A stretch of DNA of 5,700 nucleotides from the NCBI GenBank assembly GCA_007119395.1, contig SKPS01000118.1:1-5700 (forward strand), read 5' to 3'. Positions 1 through 5,700 of this stretch are shown piece after piece. A model generated the notes under the pieces. The model saw nothing but the letters and a program-made list of their open reading frames with translations, was not told the origin of the DNA and did not search any database. Position numbers and translations under genes: made by a program. How positions within the stretch are numbered: the stretch's first letter is position 1; every line of letters begins with the position of its first letter. Source of the stretch: Lentimicrobiaceae bacterium. Its GTDB lineage: Bacteria; Bacteroidota; Bacteroidia; Bacteroidales; SKPS01.

Positions 1-802
1 ACAGCGACTGGGCTCCTTCATATTCAACCCTGAAGCAGATCACCTCATCGAAGCAGAGGAGCGCATTGTTTTTCTGGGTCCATTCTCTGAGGGCTTTGAT
101 GTATTGCGGTGATGCTTTGACCAGTCCGATACGGTGTGGCATCGGGTCAACCAGAACGCAGGCGATCTCTCCGGCATGCTGGTCAAGGATTTTCAAGGTG
201 CGTTCGATATCGTTGTAAGGGAAGATCACTACGTTATCGGTCACCCCTTTGGGCGTGCCGGCAACGTGGGGCACGCTGTTGGGCTGGTCAATGGAACCCC
301 AGTTTTCGGGTGCAGCACTTTGGCTCACTTCAGCGGTATCAAAGCTGCCGTGGTAACCTCCCTCTGCCTTGGCTATTTTGGGTTTCCCGGTATATGCTCT
401 TGCCGCTTTGAGCATCGCCATCACCGCTTCTGTTCCGGAATTCACAAAACGGATTTTATCAAAAGCGGGCACTCTGTTGCACAGCAGTTCAGCGAACTCC
501 ACTTCCACTTCTGTACCGATGCTGAAAGCGGTTCCCCGTTGCACCTGTTGGCACACCGCCTCTACGATGGCCGGATGGGCATGCCCATGGATCATGGAGG
601 CAATATTGTTGGCAAAGTCGATGCGGGTAACGCCGTGGTTGTCTGTTACATAAGGGCCCCGGGCGTGGGCTACATACGAAGGGAAGTTCTGCCGAAGGAG
701 TACATTACGGCTTACGCCACCGGGCATCACCGTTGTGGCACGTTTGAGAATCTCTAAGTCGGTCTGGCGGCAATCACCGTGTTCACACTCTGAATGATTC
801 AT
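1..802 (-). CDS. Class-III PLP aminotransferase, beta-transaminase/GSAM-like (partial, C-terminus beyond window)
   Basis: I translated this by hand from ATG at 802-800. It runs open for 267 codons to the left edge, so about 60% of a usual 430-460 residue protein is present. It is a fold-type I, class-III PLP enzyme. An N-terminal MPGGVSR segment (residues 26-32) is typical of the glutamate-1-semialdehyde aminomutase/beta-transaminase branch. FVNSGTEA (119-126) is the PLP-phosphate loop, YHG (150-152) stacks on the cofactor, and FDEV (251-254) carries Asp252, which contacts the pyridine nitrogen. The catalytic lysine would lie beyond the window. The family includes glutamate-1-semialdehyde aminomutase, beta-phenylalanine transaminases and acyl-CoA beta-transaminases. 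A haem-pathway role is unlikely because the gene lies 26 nt after a CoA-transferase subunit gene and in an operon with a KamA-family aminomutase. I infer transamination of a beta-amino acid or beta-aminoacyl-CoA, for example 3-aminobutyryl-CoA to acetoacetyl-CoA. Family is sure, substrate is not. No upstream in-frame ATG lies close, and no Shine-Dalgarno is seen. Confidence 0.85.
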   Translation of the reverse strand, partial: MNHSECEHGDCRQTDLEILKRATTVMPGGVSRNVLLRQNFPSYVAHARGPYVTDNHGVTRIDFANNIASMIHGHAHPAIVEAVCQQVQRGTAFSIGTEVEVEFAELLCNRVPAFDKIRFVNSGTEAVMAMLKAARAYTGKPKIAKAEGGYHGSFDTAEVSQSAAPENWGSIDQPNSVPHVAGTPKGVTDNVVIFPYNDIERTLKILDQHAGEIACVLVDPMPHRIGLVKASPQYIKALREWTQKNNALLCFDEVICFRVEYEGAQSL

Positions 803-828
803 GCTAATGGTTGATTTTGGGTAAATGA

Positions 829-1494
829 TTATCGGCCGTCGATCAAAGCAGCTTCTGTGCGTTGATCCAGCAACTCCATGTCCACTCCGGGAGCAGTCTC
901 TTTTACAACCAGCCCTTCCGGTGTAACCTCCATAATGGCCAGGTTGGTATAGATTCTGTTCACCACCTGCTTCCCGGTAAGTGGATAGCTACACTCTTTC
1001 ACAATTTTCGGCTCCCCGGTTTTGGTGTTGTGCTGTGTTATCACCACAATGGTTTTCACACCAGCCACCAGATCCATGGCTCCACCCACAGCGGGGATCG
1101 CCTTTTCATCACCTGTTGACCAATTGGCCAGGTCACCTTTCTGAGACACTTGCAAGGCACCCAATACACATACATCGATGTGCCCGCCGCGAATCATGGT
1201 GAAACTATCGGCATGGTGAAAATAGGACGCGCCGGGAATGGCGGTAACGAACTTTTTCCCTGCATTGATCAGCTCAGGATCCTCCTCGTCTTGTGAAGGT
1301 TCCGGTCCCATACCCAGCAAGCCGTTCTCGGTGTGGTAGATCACCTCCCTCCCTTCAGGAACATAACCGGCAACCAGTTCGGGTATACCGATGCCTAAGT
1401 TTACATAGGAGCCGTCTTCAATGTCGGCGGCCACCTTTTGTGCCATCTGCTGAACACTCCAGCCTGTGACTGTTTTCTCTGTATCTTTTACCAT
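829..1494 (-). CDS. 3-oxoacid CoA-transferase subunit B (ScoB/AtoA/PcaJ family)
   Basis: This 221-residue protein is the catalytic beta subunit of a class I CoA-transferase, the usual length for a stand-alone B subunit. These enzymes move CoA from a donor such as succinyl-CoA or an acyl-CoA to a 3-oxoacid through a glutamyl-CoA thioester. The active-site glutamate is Glu56 in TENGLLGMGP (55-64). Other family marks are NLGIGIPELVA (32-42), the GGHIDVCVLGALQV stretch (103-116) and GGAMDLVAGVK (137-147). The segments around NWSTGDEKAIPAVGG and the later YPLTG and RIYTNLA read more like 3-oxoadipate transferases (PcaJ/CatJ) than like AtoA. Context argues for acetoacetate or another short 3-oxoacid instead, since no aromatic-degradation gene is near. 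Its ATG overlaps the last 7 bp of the subunit A gene, which fits coupled translation of equal amounts of the two subunits. Acts in the cytoplasm. Confidence 0.92.
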   Translation of the reverse strand: MVKDTEKTVTGWSVQQMAQKVAADIEDGSYVNLGIGIPELVAGYVPEGREVIYHTENGLLGMGPEPSQDEEDPELINAGKKFVTAIPGASYFHHADSFTMIRGGHIDVCVLGALQVSQKGDLANWSTGDEKAIPAVGGAMDLVAGVKTIVVITQHNTKTGEPKIVKECSYPLTGKQVVNRIYTNLAIMEVTPEGLVVKETAPGVDMELLDQRTEAALIDGR

Positions 1495-2201
1495 GGATAC
1501 TTTTTGTTTTCTGCGATGAGTACTGATTCATGAGCCGGTTCAGGGATGTGTACCACATGTTGAACAAATATTCCGGGTGTGACAACATGCTCAGGATCCA
1601 TTTCACCGGGTTGCGCGATGTGTGCTGCCTGCACTATGGTGGTGTTGGCTGCGGTACACATCACCGGGCCAAAGTTACGTGCCGTTTTGTTGTACAGCAG
1701 GTTTCCATACCGGTCAGCGGTACGGCACTTTACCAGAGCAAAATCTGCGCGGATGGCATGCTCCAGTACATACTTCTTGCCATCGAATTCACGGTGCTCC
1801 TTCCCTTCAGCCAGCGGCGTGTCAACAGATGCAGGTGTGTAAAAAGCCGGGATGCCGGCACCACCGGAACGTATACGTTCAGCAAGGGTTCCTTGCGGAA
1901 CCAGTTCAAGCTCTATTTCACCTTTCCGGTATAACTCAGGAAACACAAAAGAGTTGGAAGTGCGTGGAAATGAACAAATCATCTTTCTTACGCGGCGATG
2001 CGCTATCAGTGCCGCCAAGCCCACATGGCCACTCCCTGTGTTGTTGCTCACCACGGTGAGATCTGAGGCGCCGTGGTCTATCAGTGCGTGGATCAGTTCG
2101 ATCGGACTGCCCGCTTCACCAAACCCACTGATAAGAACCGTGGCACCATCATGTATGACCGAGACTGCCTCATGAACCGAAGCCGAAATTTTGTTAATCA
2201 T
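1488..2201 (-). CDS. 3-oxoacid CoA-transferase subunit A (ScoA/AtoD/PcaI family)
   Basis: This 237-residue protein is the alpha subunit of the same class I CoA-transferase, and pairs with the product of 829-1494. The CoA-binding glycine motif near the N-terminus is seen as ISGFGEAGSP (24-33). It is followed by DLTVVSNNTGSG (47-58), ICSFPR (75-80), ELELVPQGTLAERIR (97-111) and the conserved C-terminal half with ADFALVK (152-158), GNLLYNKTARNFGP (166-179) and VTPGIFVQ (207-214). Length and motif order are complete. The wording of the SNNTGSG, ICSFPR and KTARNFGP blocks is close to the 3-oxoadipate (PcaI/CatI) and SCOT types. The gene follows the aminomutase by 26 nt and overlaps the B-subunit gene, so it is the second cistron of the operon. 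Start is ATG at 2201. No good Shine-Dalgarno is present, as is usual in Bacteroidota. The exact 3-oxoacid substrate cannot be read from the sequence. Confidence 0.92.
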   Translation of the reverse strand: MINKISASVHEAVSVIHDGATVLISGFGEAGSPIELIHALIDHGASDLTVVSNNTGSGHVGLAALIAHRRVRKMICSFPRTSNSFVFPELYRKGEIELELVPQGTLAERIRSGGAGIPAFYTPASVDTPLAEGKEHREFDGKKYVLEHAIRADFALVKCRTADRYGNLLYNKTARNFGPVMCTAANTTIVQAAHIAQPGEMDPEHVVTPGIFVQHVVHIPEPAHESVLIAENKKYPW

Positions 2202-2227
2202 CTGTGTCGCTGTTTTAGGATTTCCTA

Positions 2228-3832
2228 TTACTCCTCGTTCAACTGCTGTTCCAATGCTTCTGTTAAGCCCCTTTCAATCTCCTCCAACTCATCTTCATAG
2301 AAATACTTGTCAGTATCATAGGGCTTCAGCTTTTCAATGGTGTTTTCCTGGTCGTCATATTTTGCAAGATACACTTTATCGAGCCACTCCATGTTCCTGC
2401 CCTCATTGAATTTAAGGGCAAAAACGGTTTCACCGTTCACCTCTGCTGTACCCAGCATGCTGATTTTTCCTGCCGATGAAGTCATGGTGATATACCTCGA
2501 CGGGCGGCTGATAGAAGCCAGTTCACGGTAAACTTTACTGAACACTTTGTTGATGGCTGCCAAAGGCGCGGTGAAGTAGTGGTGCTCTCCGGTGGGTCTG
2601 GCACAATACATCGAATGGAATCCCACACCCAGCATCGCCAGGATATTGCCCAGGTCTATCCAGTTCTGTGCCGACCTGTCGATGTCGATCTCGCCGTTGT
2701 CGTCACTGAACATGCTGATGTGATGCATGATTGGGCTCTGGCTCTTCACCGTGACACCGTAATGCTTTAACCGCCTGATGGCCGCAATGGTTGATGGGTT
2801 GATGATCTCCCGCGGGGTTGAAAAGTGCCCCATCCATGCCACCTGTATCCCGTTGTGGGTTAGTTCACGAAACAACTCCAAAATCGGGTTGTATTTGCTG
2901 CTCAAGATCACTTCAGGCTGGAAGGTGAGCAGCCTGGAGCCCATACGCAACGTTTTGATATGTAACATTTCTGTGTCCTCAACCATGGGCTTTACGTATG
3001 CCTTCAGGCGGTCGAACGGGATATATCCGGCATCACCACCGGTGATCAATATGTCACTCACCTCTTTGTGCTGACGCAAATACTGGTGGATCTGGTCAAT
3101 GTCGTCCTGAACAAACATATCTTCGTCACCACGAACCTGAGCATGCCTGAAACAGTAACTGCAGAAAGCAAAACAGTTCTGTGTTGATTTGTCAAAAATG
3201 AGCTGGCACAAAGGGTATTTGTGCTGGCTCCCCTGGAGGATCTCCACCTCGCCATCATCATTGACAAACCAGGGCTTGTTAAGCTTCTGTTTGCCATCGT
3301 GCGGGTTGGTCAGTTTCTGATAATCGGCCACAATCTTCTGACGCTCCTCATCGGTGGTGGCTTCGCTGTATTGCTTGACGGTTTTCTCGTTGATCATGCC
3401 CGGCTGCGGAAACAGCAACTGAAACACAGAGTCTTTTGCAAAGCGGCTCCAGTTGATGGTATTAAGCGCATGACGTGTGGCCATGAAACGGTATACGTCG
3501 ATAAACAACTCGCGCTCCTTCAGGTGGCCAATCTCAATGCCATTCGCTTTTAAGATCTCAACGATTTCGCGAAACCCTTTGATCCCCGCATAGCGCGGCT
3601 TGTCGTTAAACATAAACTCAGCCTGCTCCTTTAACCCTGAGTGCATGGGATAGGCAGCATGGAGCCTGTTGAGTAAGCCATGAGGCAGCAGTAGTTCCTT
3701 TTCGATGTTTTGCCTGATGTCATCAGGAAAATGGTAGCGATCGTACATTGAGCGAATGTCTTCAGCAGTTACCCGAAGGTTCTCTTCTTTAATTTTCATC
3801 CTGTTGCAACGTTTTAAGTTTTTTCGAATCAT
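2228..3832 (-). CDS. kamA: KamA-family radical SAM/PLP aminomutase (lysine 2,3-aminomutase-like, long form)
   Basis: The 534-residue product belongs to the KamA family, which uses a [4Fe-4S] cluster, SAM and PLP to move an alpha-amino group to the beta carbon. The cluster motif CxxxCxxC is seen as Cys220, Cys224 and Cys227, followed by Arg229, which aligns with the substrate-carboxylate arginine of lysine 2,3-aminomutase. ILITGGD (261-267) is the SAM-binding strand, and the PLP lysine aligns with Lys456 in SSAGK. Odd points: the Asp pair that binds the lysine epsilon-amino group (Asp293 and Asp330 in the Clostridium enzyme) aligns with Ala411 and Thr449, the GGGGK motif is SSAGK, and about 95 extra residues precede the cluster. 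The acidic tail (513-534) looks helical. The family call is firm, but lysine as substrate is not established. It is first in the operon with the CoA-transferase. A start at Met12 (3799) is also possible and would remove a basic N-terminal stretch. Confidence 0.85.
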   Translation of the reverse strand: MIRKNLKRCNRMKIKEENLRVTAEDIRSMYDRYHFPDDIRQNIEKELLLPHGLLNRLHAAYPMHSGLKEQAEFMFNDKPRYAGIKGFREIVEILKANGIEIGHLKERELFIDVYRFMATRHALNTINWSRFAKDSVFQLLFPQPGMINEKTVKQYSEATTDEERQKIVADYQKLTNPHDGKQKLNKPWFVNDDGEVEILQGSQHKYPLCQLIFDKSTQNCFAFCSYCFRHAQVRGDEDMFVQDDIDQIHQYLRQHKEVSDILITGGDAGYIPFDRLKAYVKPMVEDTEMLHIKTLRMGSRLLTFQPEVILSSKYNPILELFRELTHNGIQVAWMGHFSTPREIINPSTIAAIRRLKHYGVTVKSQSPIMHHISMFSDDNGEIDIDRSAQNWIDLGNILAMLGVGFHSMYCARPTGEHHYFTAPLAAINKVFSKVYRELASISRPSRYITMTSSAGKISMLGTAEVNGETVFALKFNEGRNMEWLDKVYLAKYDDQENTIEKLKPYDTDKYFYEDELEEIERGLTEALEQQLNEE

Positions 3833-3950
3833 CCGTGCTATCCAACCTAAACGCCTCTCTGTGGGGTGTTACGGCCTGTGGCTGCGCGGGGGTTCATCCA
3901 TTATTCTTGGTTTCAGTTTAAAACACCAAAACTATGATGTATATCAATTG

Positions 3951-3958
3951 CAAAGTAA
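3951..3958 (-). promoter_or_regulatory. Putative -7 promoter element for the kamA-CoA-transferase-aminotransferase operon
   Basis: Read on the minus strand this is TTACTTTG, one mismatch from the Bacteroidota consensus TAnnTTTG, and it continues into CAAT. Transcription would begin around 3945, giving a leader of about 110 nt before the start at 3832. No clear TTTG -33 box lies at the expected distance, so this is a weak call. Confidence 0.35.
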
Positions 3959-4036
3959 CTACAAAAAACTGACATTGGGGTTCAACTTTGGAGAGTTATC
4001 CTGAATATTTTTAGTGGGTATTCAGATGATTTTTCT

Positions 4037-4044
4037 CACCTTTG
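4037..4044 (+). promoter_or_regulatory. Putative -7 promoter element for the gmhA-hddC-gmhB operon
   Basis: CACCTTTG matches the Bacteroidota -7 consensus TAnnTTTG except for the first T, and is followed by CAAT. Transcription starting near 4050 would leave a leader of about 20 nt before ATG at 4073, a usual arrangement. The -33 TTTG box is not evident. Confidence 0.4.
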
Positions 4045-4072
4045 CAATATAAAACTGTGTTTTGTGAAAACT

Positions 4073-4663
4073 ATGGAAAAGATACGAGAGGTGATTCAGC
4101 AATCGGTTGAGGTGAAACAACAGTTATTGTCTGATGAGAAGCTGGTCAGATGCATTCGTGAGGTTGTGCATGTGATGGTTGGTTCGTTGCGAACGGGAGG
4201 CAGGGTGATGTTTTGTGGCAATGGTGGCAGTGCAGCTGACGCACAACATTTGGCAGCGGAGCTGTCGGGCCGTTTTTATTTCGACCGCCCCCCACTTCCT
4301 GCGGAGGCATTGCATGTAAACACATCGTACCTGACGGCCGTGGCCAACGATTACGGTTACGATGAGGTGTTTGCCCGCATGGTGCGTGGTCAGGGCAGAA
4401 AAGGGGATGTGTTGGTGGGTCTCAGCACTTCAGGGAACTCTCCCAATGTGGTGAAAGCATTCCAGGCGGCCCGTGAGATGGGCATTACAGTGGTCGCCTT
4501 CACCGGTGCCGGCGGTGGAGAAATGGCTCCACTGGCCGATCTCCTGCTGAATGTCCCCTCTGCGGACACACCCAGAATTCAGGAAGCACATATCCTGATC
4601 GGACATATCGTATGTCAACTCGTTGAGAGTGAGCTGTTCGCAGCCAAAGAGCCGGTAAAATGA
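4073..4663 (+). CDS. gmhA: D-sedoheptulose-7-phosphate isomerase GmhA
   Basis: The 196-residue SIS-domain protein converts sedoheptulose 7-phosphate to glycero-manno-heptose 7-phosphate, the first committed step to activated heptose. The length matches GmhA (E. coli about 192). Seen are the phosphate-binding CGNGGSAADAQHLAAELSGR segment (48-67) with His59 and Glu63, aligning with E. coli His61 and Glu65, then LTAVANDYGYDEVF (87-100), GLSTSGNSPNV (116-126), and IQEAHILIGHI (169-179) with His178 aligning with catalytic His180. Key residues are therefore intact and the enzyme should be active and cytoplasmic, as a homotetramer by family. I chose ATG at 4073. An in-frame GTG at 4064 would add three residues (fMet-Lys-Thr) and is less likely. 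The stop overlaps the next start in an ATGA at 4660-4663, so translation is probably coupled. DiaA and other SIS proteins are alternatives, but the heptose neighbours settle it. Confidence 0.94.
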   Translation: MEKIREVIQQSVEVKQQLLSDEKLVRCIREVVHVMVGSLRTGGRVMFCGNGGSAADAQHLAAELSGRFYFDRPPLPAEALHVNTSYLTAVANDYGYDEVFARMVRGQGRKGDVLVGLSTSGNSPNVVKAFQAAREMGITVVAFTGAGGGEMAPLADLLLNVPSADTPRIQEAHILIGHIVCQLVESELFAAKEPVK

Positions 4664-5385
4664 CCGATACCTGTATTGTCCTTGCCGGAGGGCTCGGCAC
4701 ACGCCTCAGAGAGGTGGTACAAGAACTGCCCAAAGTGATGGCGCCCATCAACGGGAGGCCGTTCCTGGAATACCAGATCGAATTCCTCTACCAACAAGGC
4801 ATCCGAAACGTTATGCTGGCAACCGGCTATAAACATGAAGTGATCAACCACCACTTCAGCCCTGAGAATATTCAAAACCTGAAACCGCTGTTCCGGGAGA
4901 TCAATATTCAGTTCAGCCACGAAACAGAACCCCTCGGAACCGGAGGAGCAGTGCTCAAAGCCTTGGAAAACATCCATCAACCGGTCTTTCTGCTCAATGG
5001 TGACTCCTTCTTCGATATCAAACTGGAAACCCTCGTCCGCAAAAAAGAGGAGACCAATGCACGCATCGTACTTGCACTCAGAAGGGTCGACGATGTAAGC
5101 CGATATGGCGCTGTAGAAATCAACCCCGAAGGACAAATTATCCGGTTTGTGGAAAAAGGTGACAACAAAGGTCCGGGGCTGATTAATGGTGGTGTTTATC
5201 TGTTTGATGCAGAATGGTTTAAGGGCAGGGCGCCCTCCAATGTCTTTTCGCTGGAAAAAGAAATTCTGGCTGATGTTAAAGAAAATGACTATCTTGCAGC
5301 TGTTGTTTTCGACAATTATTTCATCGACATAGGCGTTCCTGAACATTATAAATTAGCACAATATGAATTCAAAAATCGACAGTAG
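4660..5385 (+). CDS. hddC: D-glycero-alpha-D-manno-heptose 1-phosphate guanylyltransferase-type nucleotidyltransferase HddC
   Basis: The 241-residue protein has a single sugar-nucleotidyltransferase (GT-A/Rossmann-like) domain with no acyltransferase tail. It joins a nucleotide to heptose 1-phosphate. Visible motifs: LAGGLGTRL (8-16) for the nucleotide triphosphate, PKVMAPI (24-30) with Lys25, PLGTGGAV (91-98), LLNGDSFFDI (111-120) with metal-binding Asp115, VEK (164-166), INGGVYLFD (175-183), and FIDIGVPEHY (221-230) with the second metal Asp223. Motifs alone would also fit a mannose- or glucose-1-phosphate nucleotidyltransferase. Its place between gmhA and gmhB points to HddC of the GDP-heptose route, though base specificity (GDP, ADP or another) cannot be read here. 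It overlaps gmhA by 4 bp and gmhB by 23 bp. Third codon positions look richer in C and A than in the two flanking genes, a visual impression only. Confidence 0.86.
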   Translation: MTDTCIVLAGGLGTRLREVVQELPKVMAPINGRPFLEYQIEFLYQQGIRNVMLATGYKHEVINHHFSPENIQNLKPLFREINIQFSHETEPLGTGGAVLKALENIHQPVFLLNGDSFFDIKLETLVRKKEETNARIVLALRRVDDVSRYGAVEINPEGQIIRFVEKGDNKGPGLINGGVYLFDAEWFKGRAPSNVFSLEKEILADVKENDYLAAVVFDNYFIDIGVPEHYKLAQYEFKNRQ

Positions 5386-5700
5386 TTACAAGACGTGGTC
5401 ACTGTTTCTTGACCGTGACGGCGTGATCAATGAGCGGATCGTTGACGGGTACGTATGTAACTGGGGTGATTTCCGGTTTTTACCGGGTGTACCTGAGGCC
5501 TTGGCTGTGTTGTCGGAGTGGTTTGGCAGAATTGTGATTGTGACCAATCAGCAAGGCGTAGGGAAGGGGTTAATGACTGAGGATGAGCTGGAATTGATCC
5601 ACAAAAAGATGCAGGAGGAGGTTAAAAGGGCGGGTGGCAGAATTGATGCGATTTACTACTGCCCTCACCTGGAAAGCGTTCAGTCTTCATGCAGGAAGCC
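5363..5700 (+). CDS. gmhB: D-glycero-D-manno-heptose 1,7-bisphosphate 7-phosphatase GmhB (partial, N-terminal)
   Basis: I translated this by hand. ATG at 5363 lies inside the end of hddC (23 bp overlap), the frame has a stop at 5354-5356 just upstream, and it stays open for 112 codons to the right edge. It is a HAD-superfamily subclass III phosphatase that removes the 7-phosphate before nucleotide transfer. Motif I is FLDRDGVIN (15-23), with nucleophile Asp17 and acid/base Asp19. Motif II is VTNQQGVGKGLMT (60-72). The start of the zinc loop is CPH (100-102), leading to CRK (110-112). In the standard loop the end reads CxCRKP, but here the first of those cysteines is Ser108, leaving Cys100, His102 and Cys110. 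About 60 C-terminal residues, including motif III, are missing. The family also contains histidinol-phosphatases (HisB-N), but the gmhA-hddC context favours GmhB. Confidence 0.88.
   Translation, partial: MNSKIDSSYKTWSLFLDRDGVINERIVDGYVCNWGDFRFLPGVPEALAVLSEWFGRIVIVTNQQGVGKGLMTEDELELIHKKMQEEVKRAGGRIDAIYYCPHLESVQSSCRK

Larger units (their letters stand above)
3833..4072. other. Divergent intergenic region between the two operons
   Basis: About 240 bases separate the starts of the divergent kamA-like and gmhA genes. The part next to gmhA (about 3900-4063) is AT-rich and holds promoter-like elements for both directions. The part next to the aminomutase gene (about 3840-3890) is richer in G and C and would be its untranslated leader. 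I saw no tRNA, small-protein gene with a credible start, or strong hairpin with a U-tract here. An open frame across 3756-4004 on the plus strand runs into the aminomutase gene and has no family-like content. Confidence 0.7.

Noticed and set aside
134..757. A 207-codon open frame on the plus strand opposite the aminotransferase gene
   Set aside because: The minus-strand frame carries the SGTEA, YHG and FDEV motifs over the same bases. The plus frame is a histidine- and glycine-rich shadow with no family content.
2202..2227. The 26 nt gap between the aminomutase and CoA-transferase A genes as a possible terminator
   Set aside because: No hairpin followed by a T-run is present, and the gap is too short to break an operon.
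3875..3883. AGCCACAGG on the minus strand in the aminomutase leader, resembling part of a cobalamin riboswitch B12 box
   Set aside because: The conserved core is GCCACTG, which is not matched. The leader of about 110 nt is short for that riboswitch and I could not build its stems. A covariance-model search of 3833-3950 would settle it.
3756..4004. An 82-codon plus-strand open frame reaching across the intergenic region
   Set aside because: Its first part is antisense to the start of the aminomutase gene, its composition is not protein-like, and no promoter or ribosome binding site precedes it.
4064..4072. GTG start for gmhA giving a three-residue longer protein
   Set aside because: The in-frame ATG at 4073 is a stronger start and gives a length matching known GmhA. 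The GTG would leave only about a dozen bases of leader after the likely promoter.
4615..5346. A 243-codon open frame on the minus strand opposite hddC
   Set aside because: It lies entirely antisense to a gene with clear nucleotidyltransferase motifs, its protein has no recognisable domain, and it would run against the operon.

Overview
The window most likely comes from a member of the Bacteroidota. The signs are mid-range base composition, almost no recognisable Shine-Dalgarno sequences ahead of clear start codons, and a divergent intergenic region whose promoter-like elements resemble the Bacteroidota -7 box (TAnnTTTG). This assignment is an inference. No rRNA or other direct marker is present.

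Two divergent operons flank one intergenic region at 3833-4072. The left two thirds (minus strand, 3832 down to 1) read in the order: a long, divergent KamA-family radical SAM/PLP aminomutase (2228-3832), the A and B subunits of a 3-oxoacid CoA-transferase (1488-2201 and 829-1494, overlapping by 7 bp), and the first 267 residues of a class-III PLP aminotransferase (start at 802) that runs off the left edge. Gaps are 26 nt or less, so they look co-transcribed. Together they suggest catabolism of a beta-amino acid. The aminomutase moves an alpha-amino group to the beta position, a transaminase removes a beta-amino group, and a CoA-transferase activates the resulting 3-oxoacid. The best known fit is the lysine fermentation/degradation route (KamA, KamDE, Kdd, Kce, then a 3-aminobutyryl-CoA ammonia-lyase or transaminase, and CoA-transferase). 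However, no kamDE, kdd or kce lies in the window, and the aminomutase lacks both aspartates that hold the lysine side chain in classical lysine 2,3-aminomutase. Its substrate is therefore open.

The right third (plus strand, 4073 to 5700) is a heptose-nucleotide operon of three overlapping genes: gmhA (sedoheptulose-7-phosphate isomerase), hddC (heptose-1-phosphate nucleotidyltransferase) and the start of gmhB (heptose-1,7-bisphosphate phosphatase), cut by the right edge. They supply an activated glycero-manno-heptose for a surface glycan, LPS or glycoprotein. A kinase (HddA or HldE type) is needed to complete the route and is not in the window.

No tRNA, rRNA, CRISPR, insertion sequence or convincing terminator was seen. 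The window is mostly ordinary metabolism. The points worth a second look are the altered active site and extra length of the KamA-like enzyme, the pairing of KamA with a beta-transaminase, and a degenerate zinc site in GmhB.
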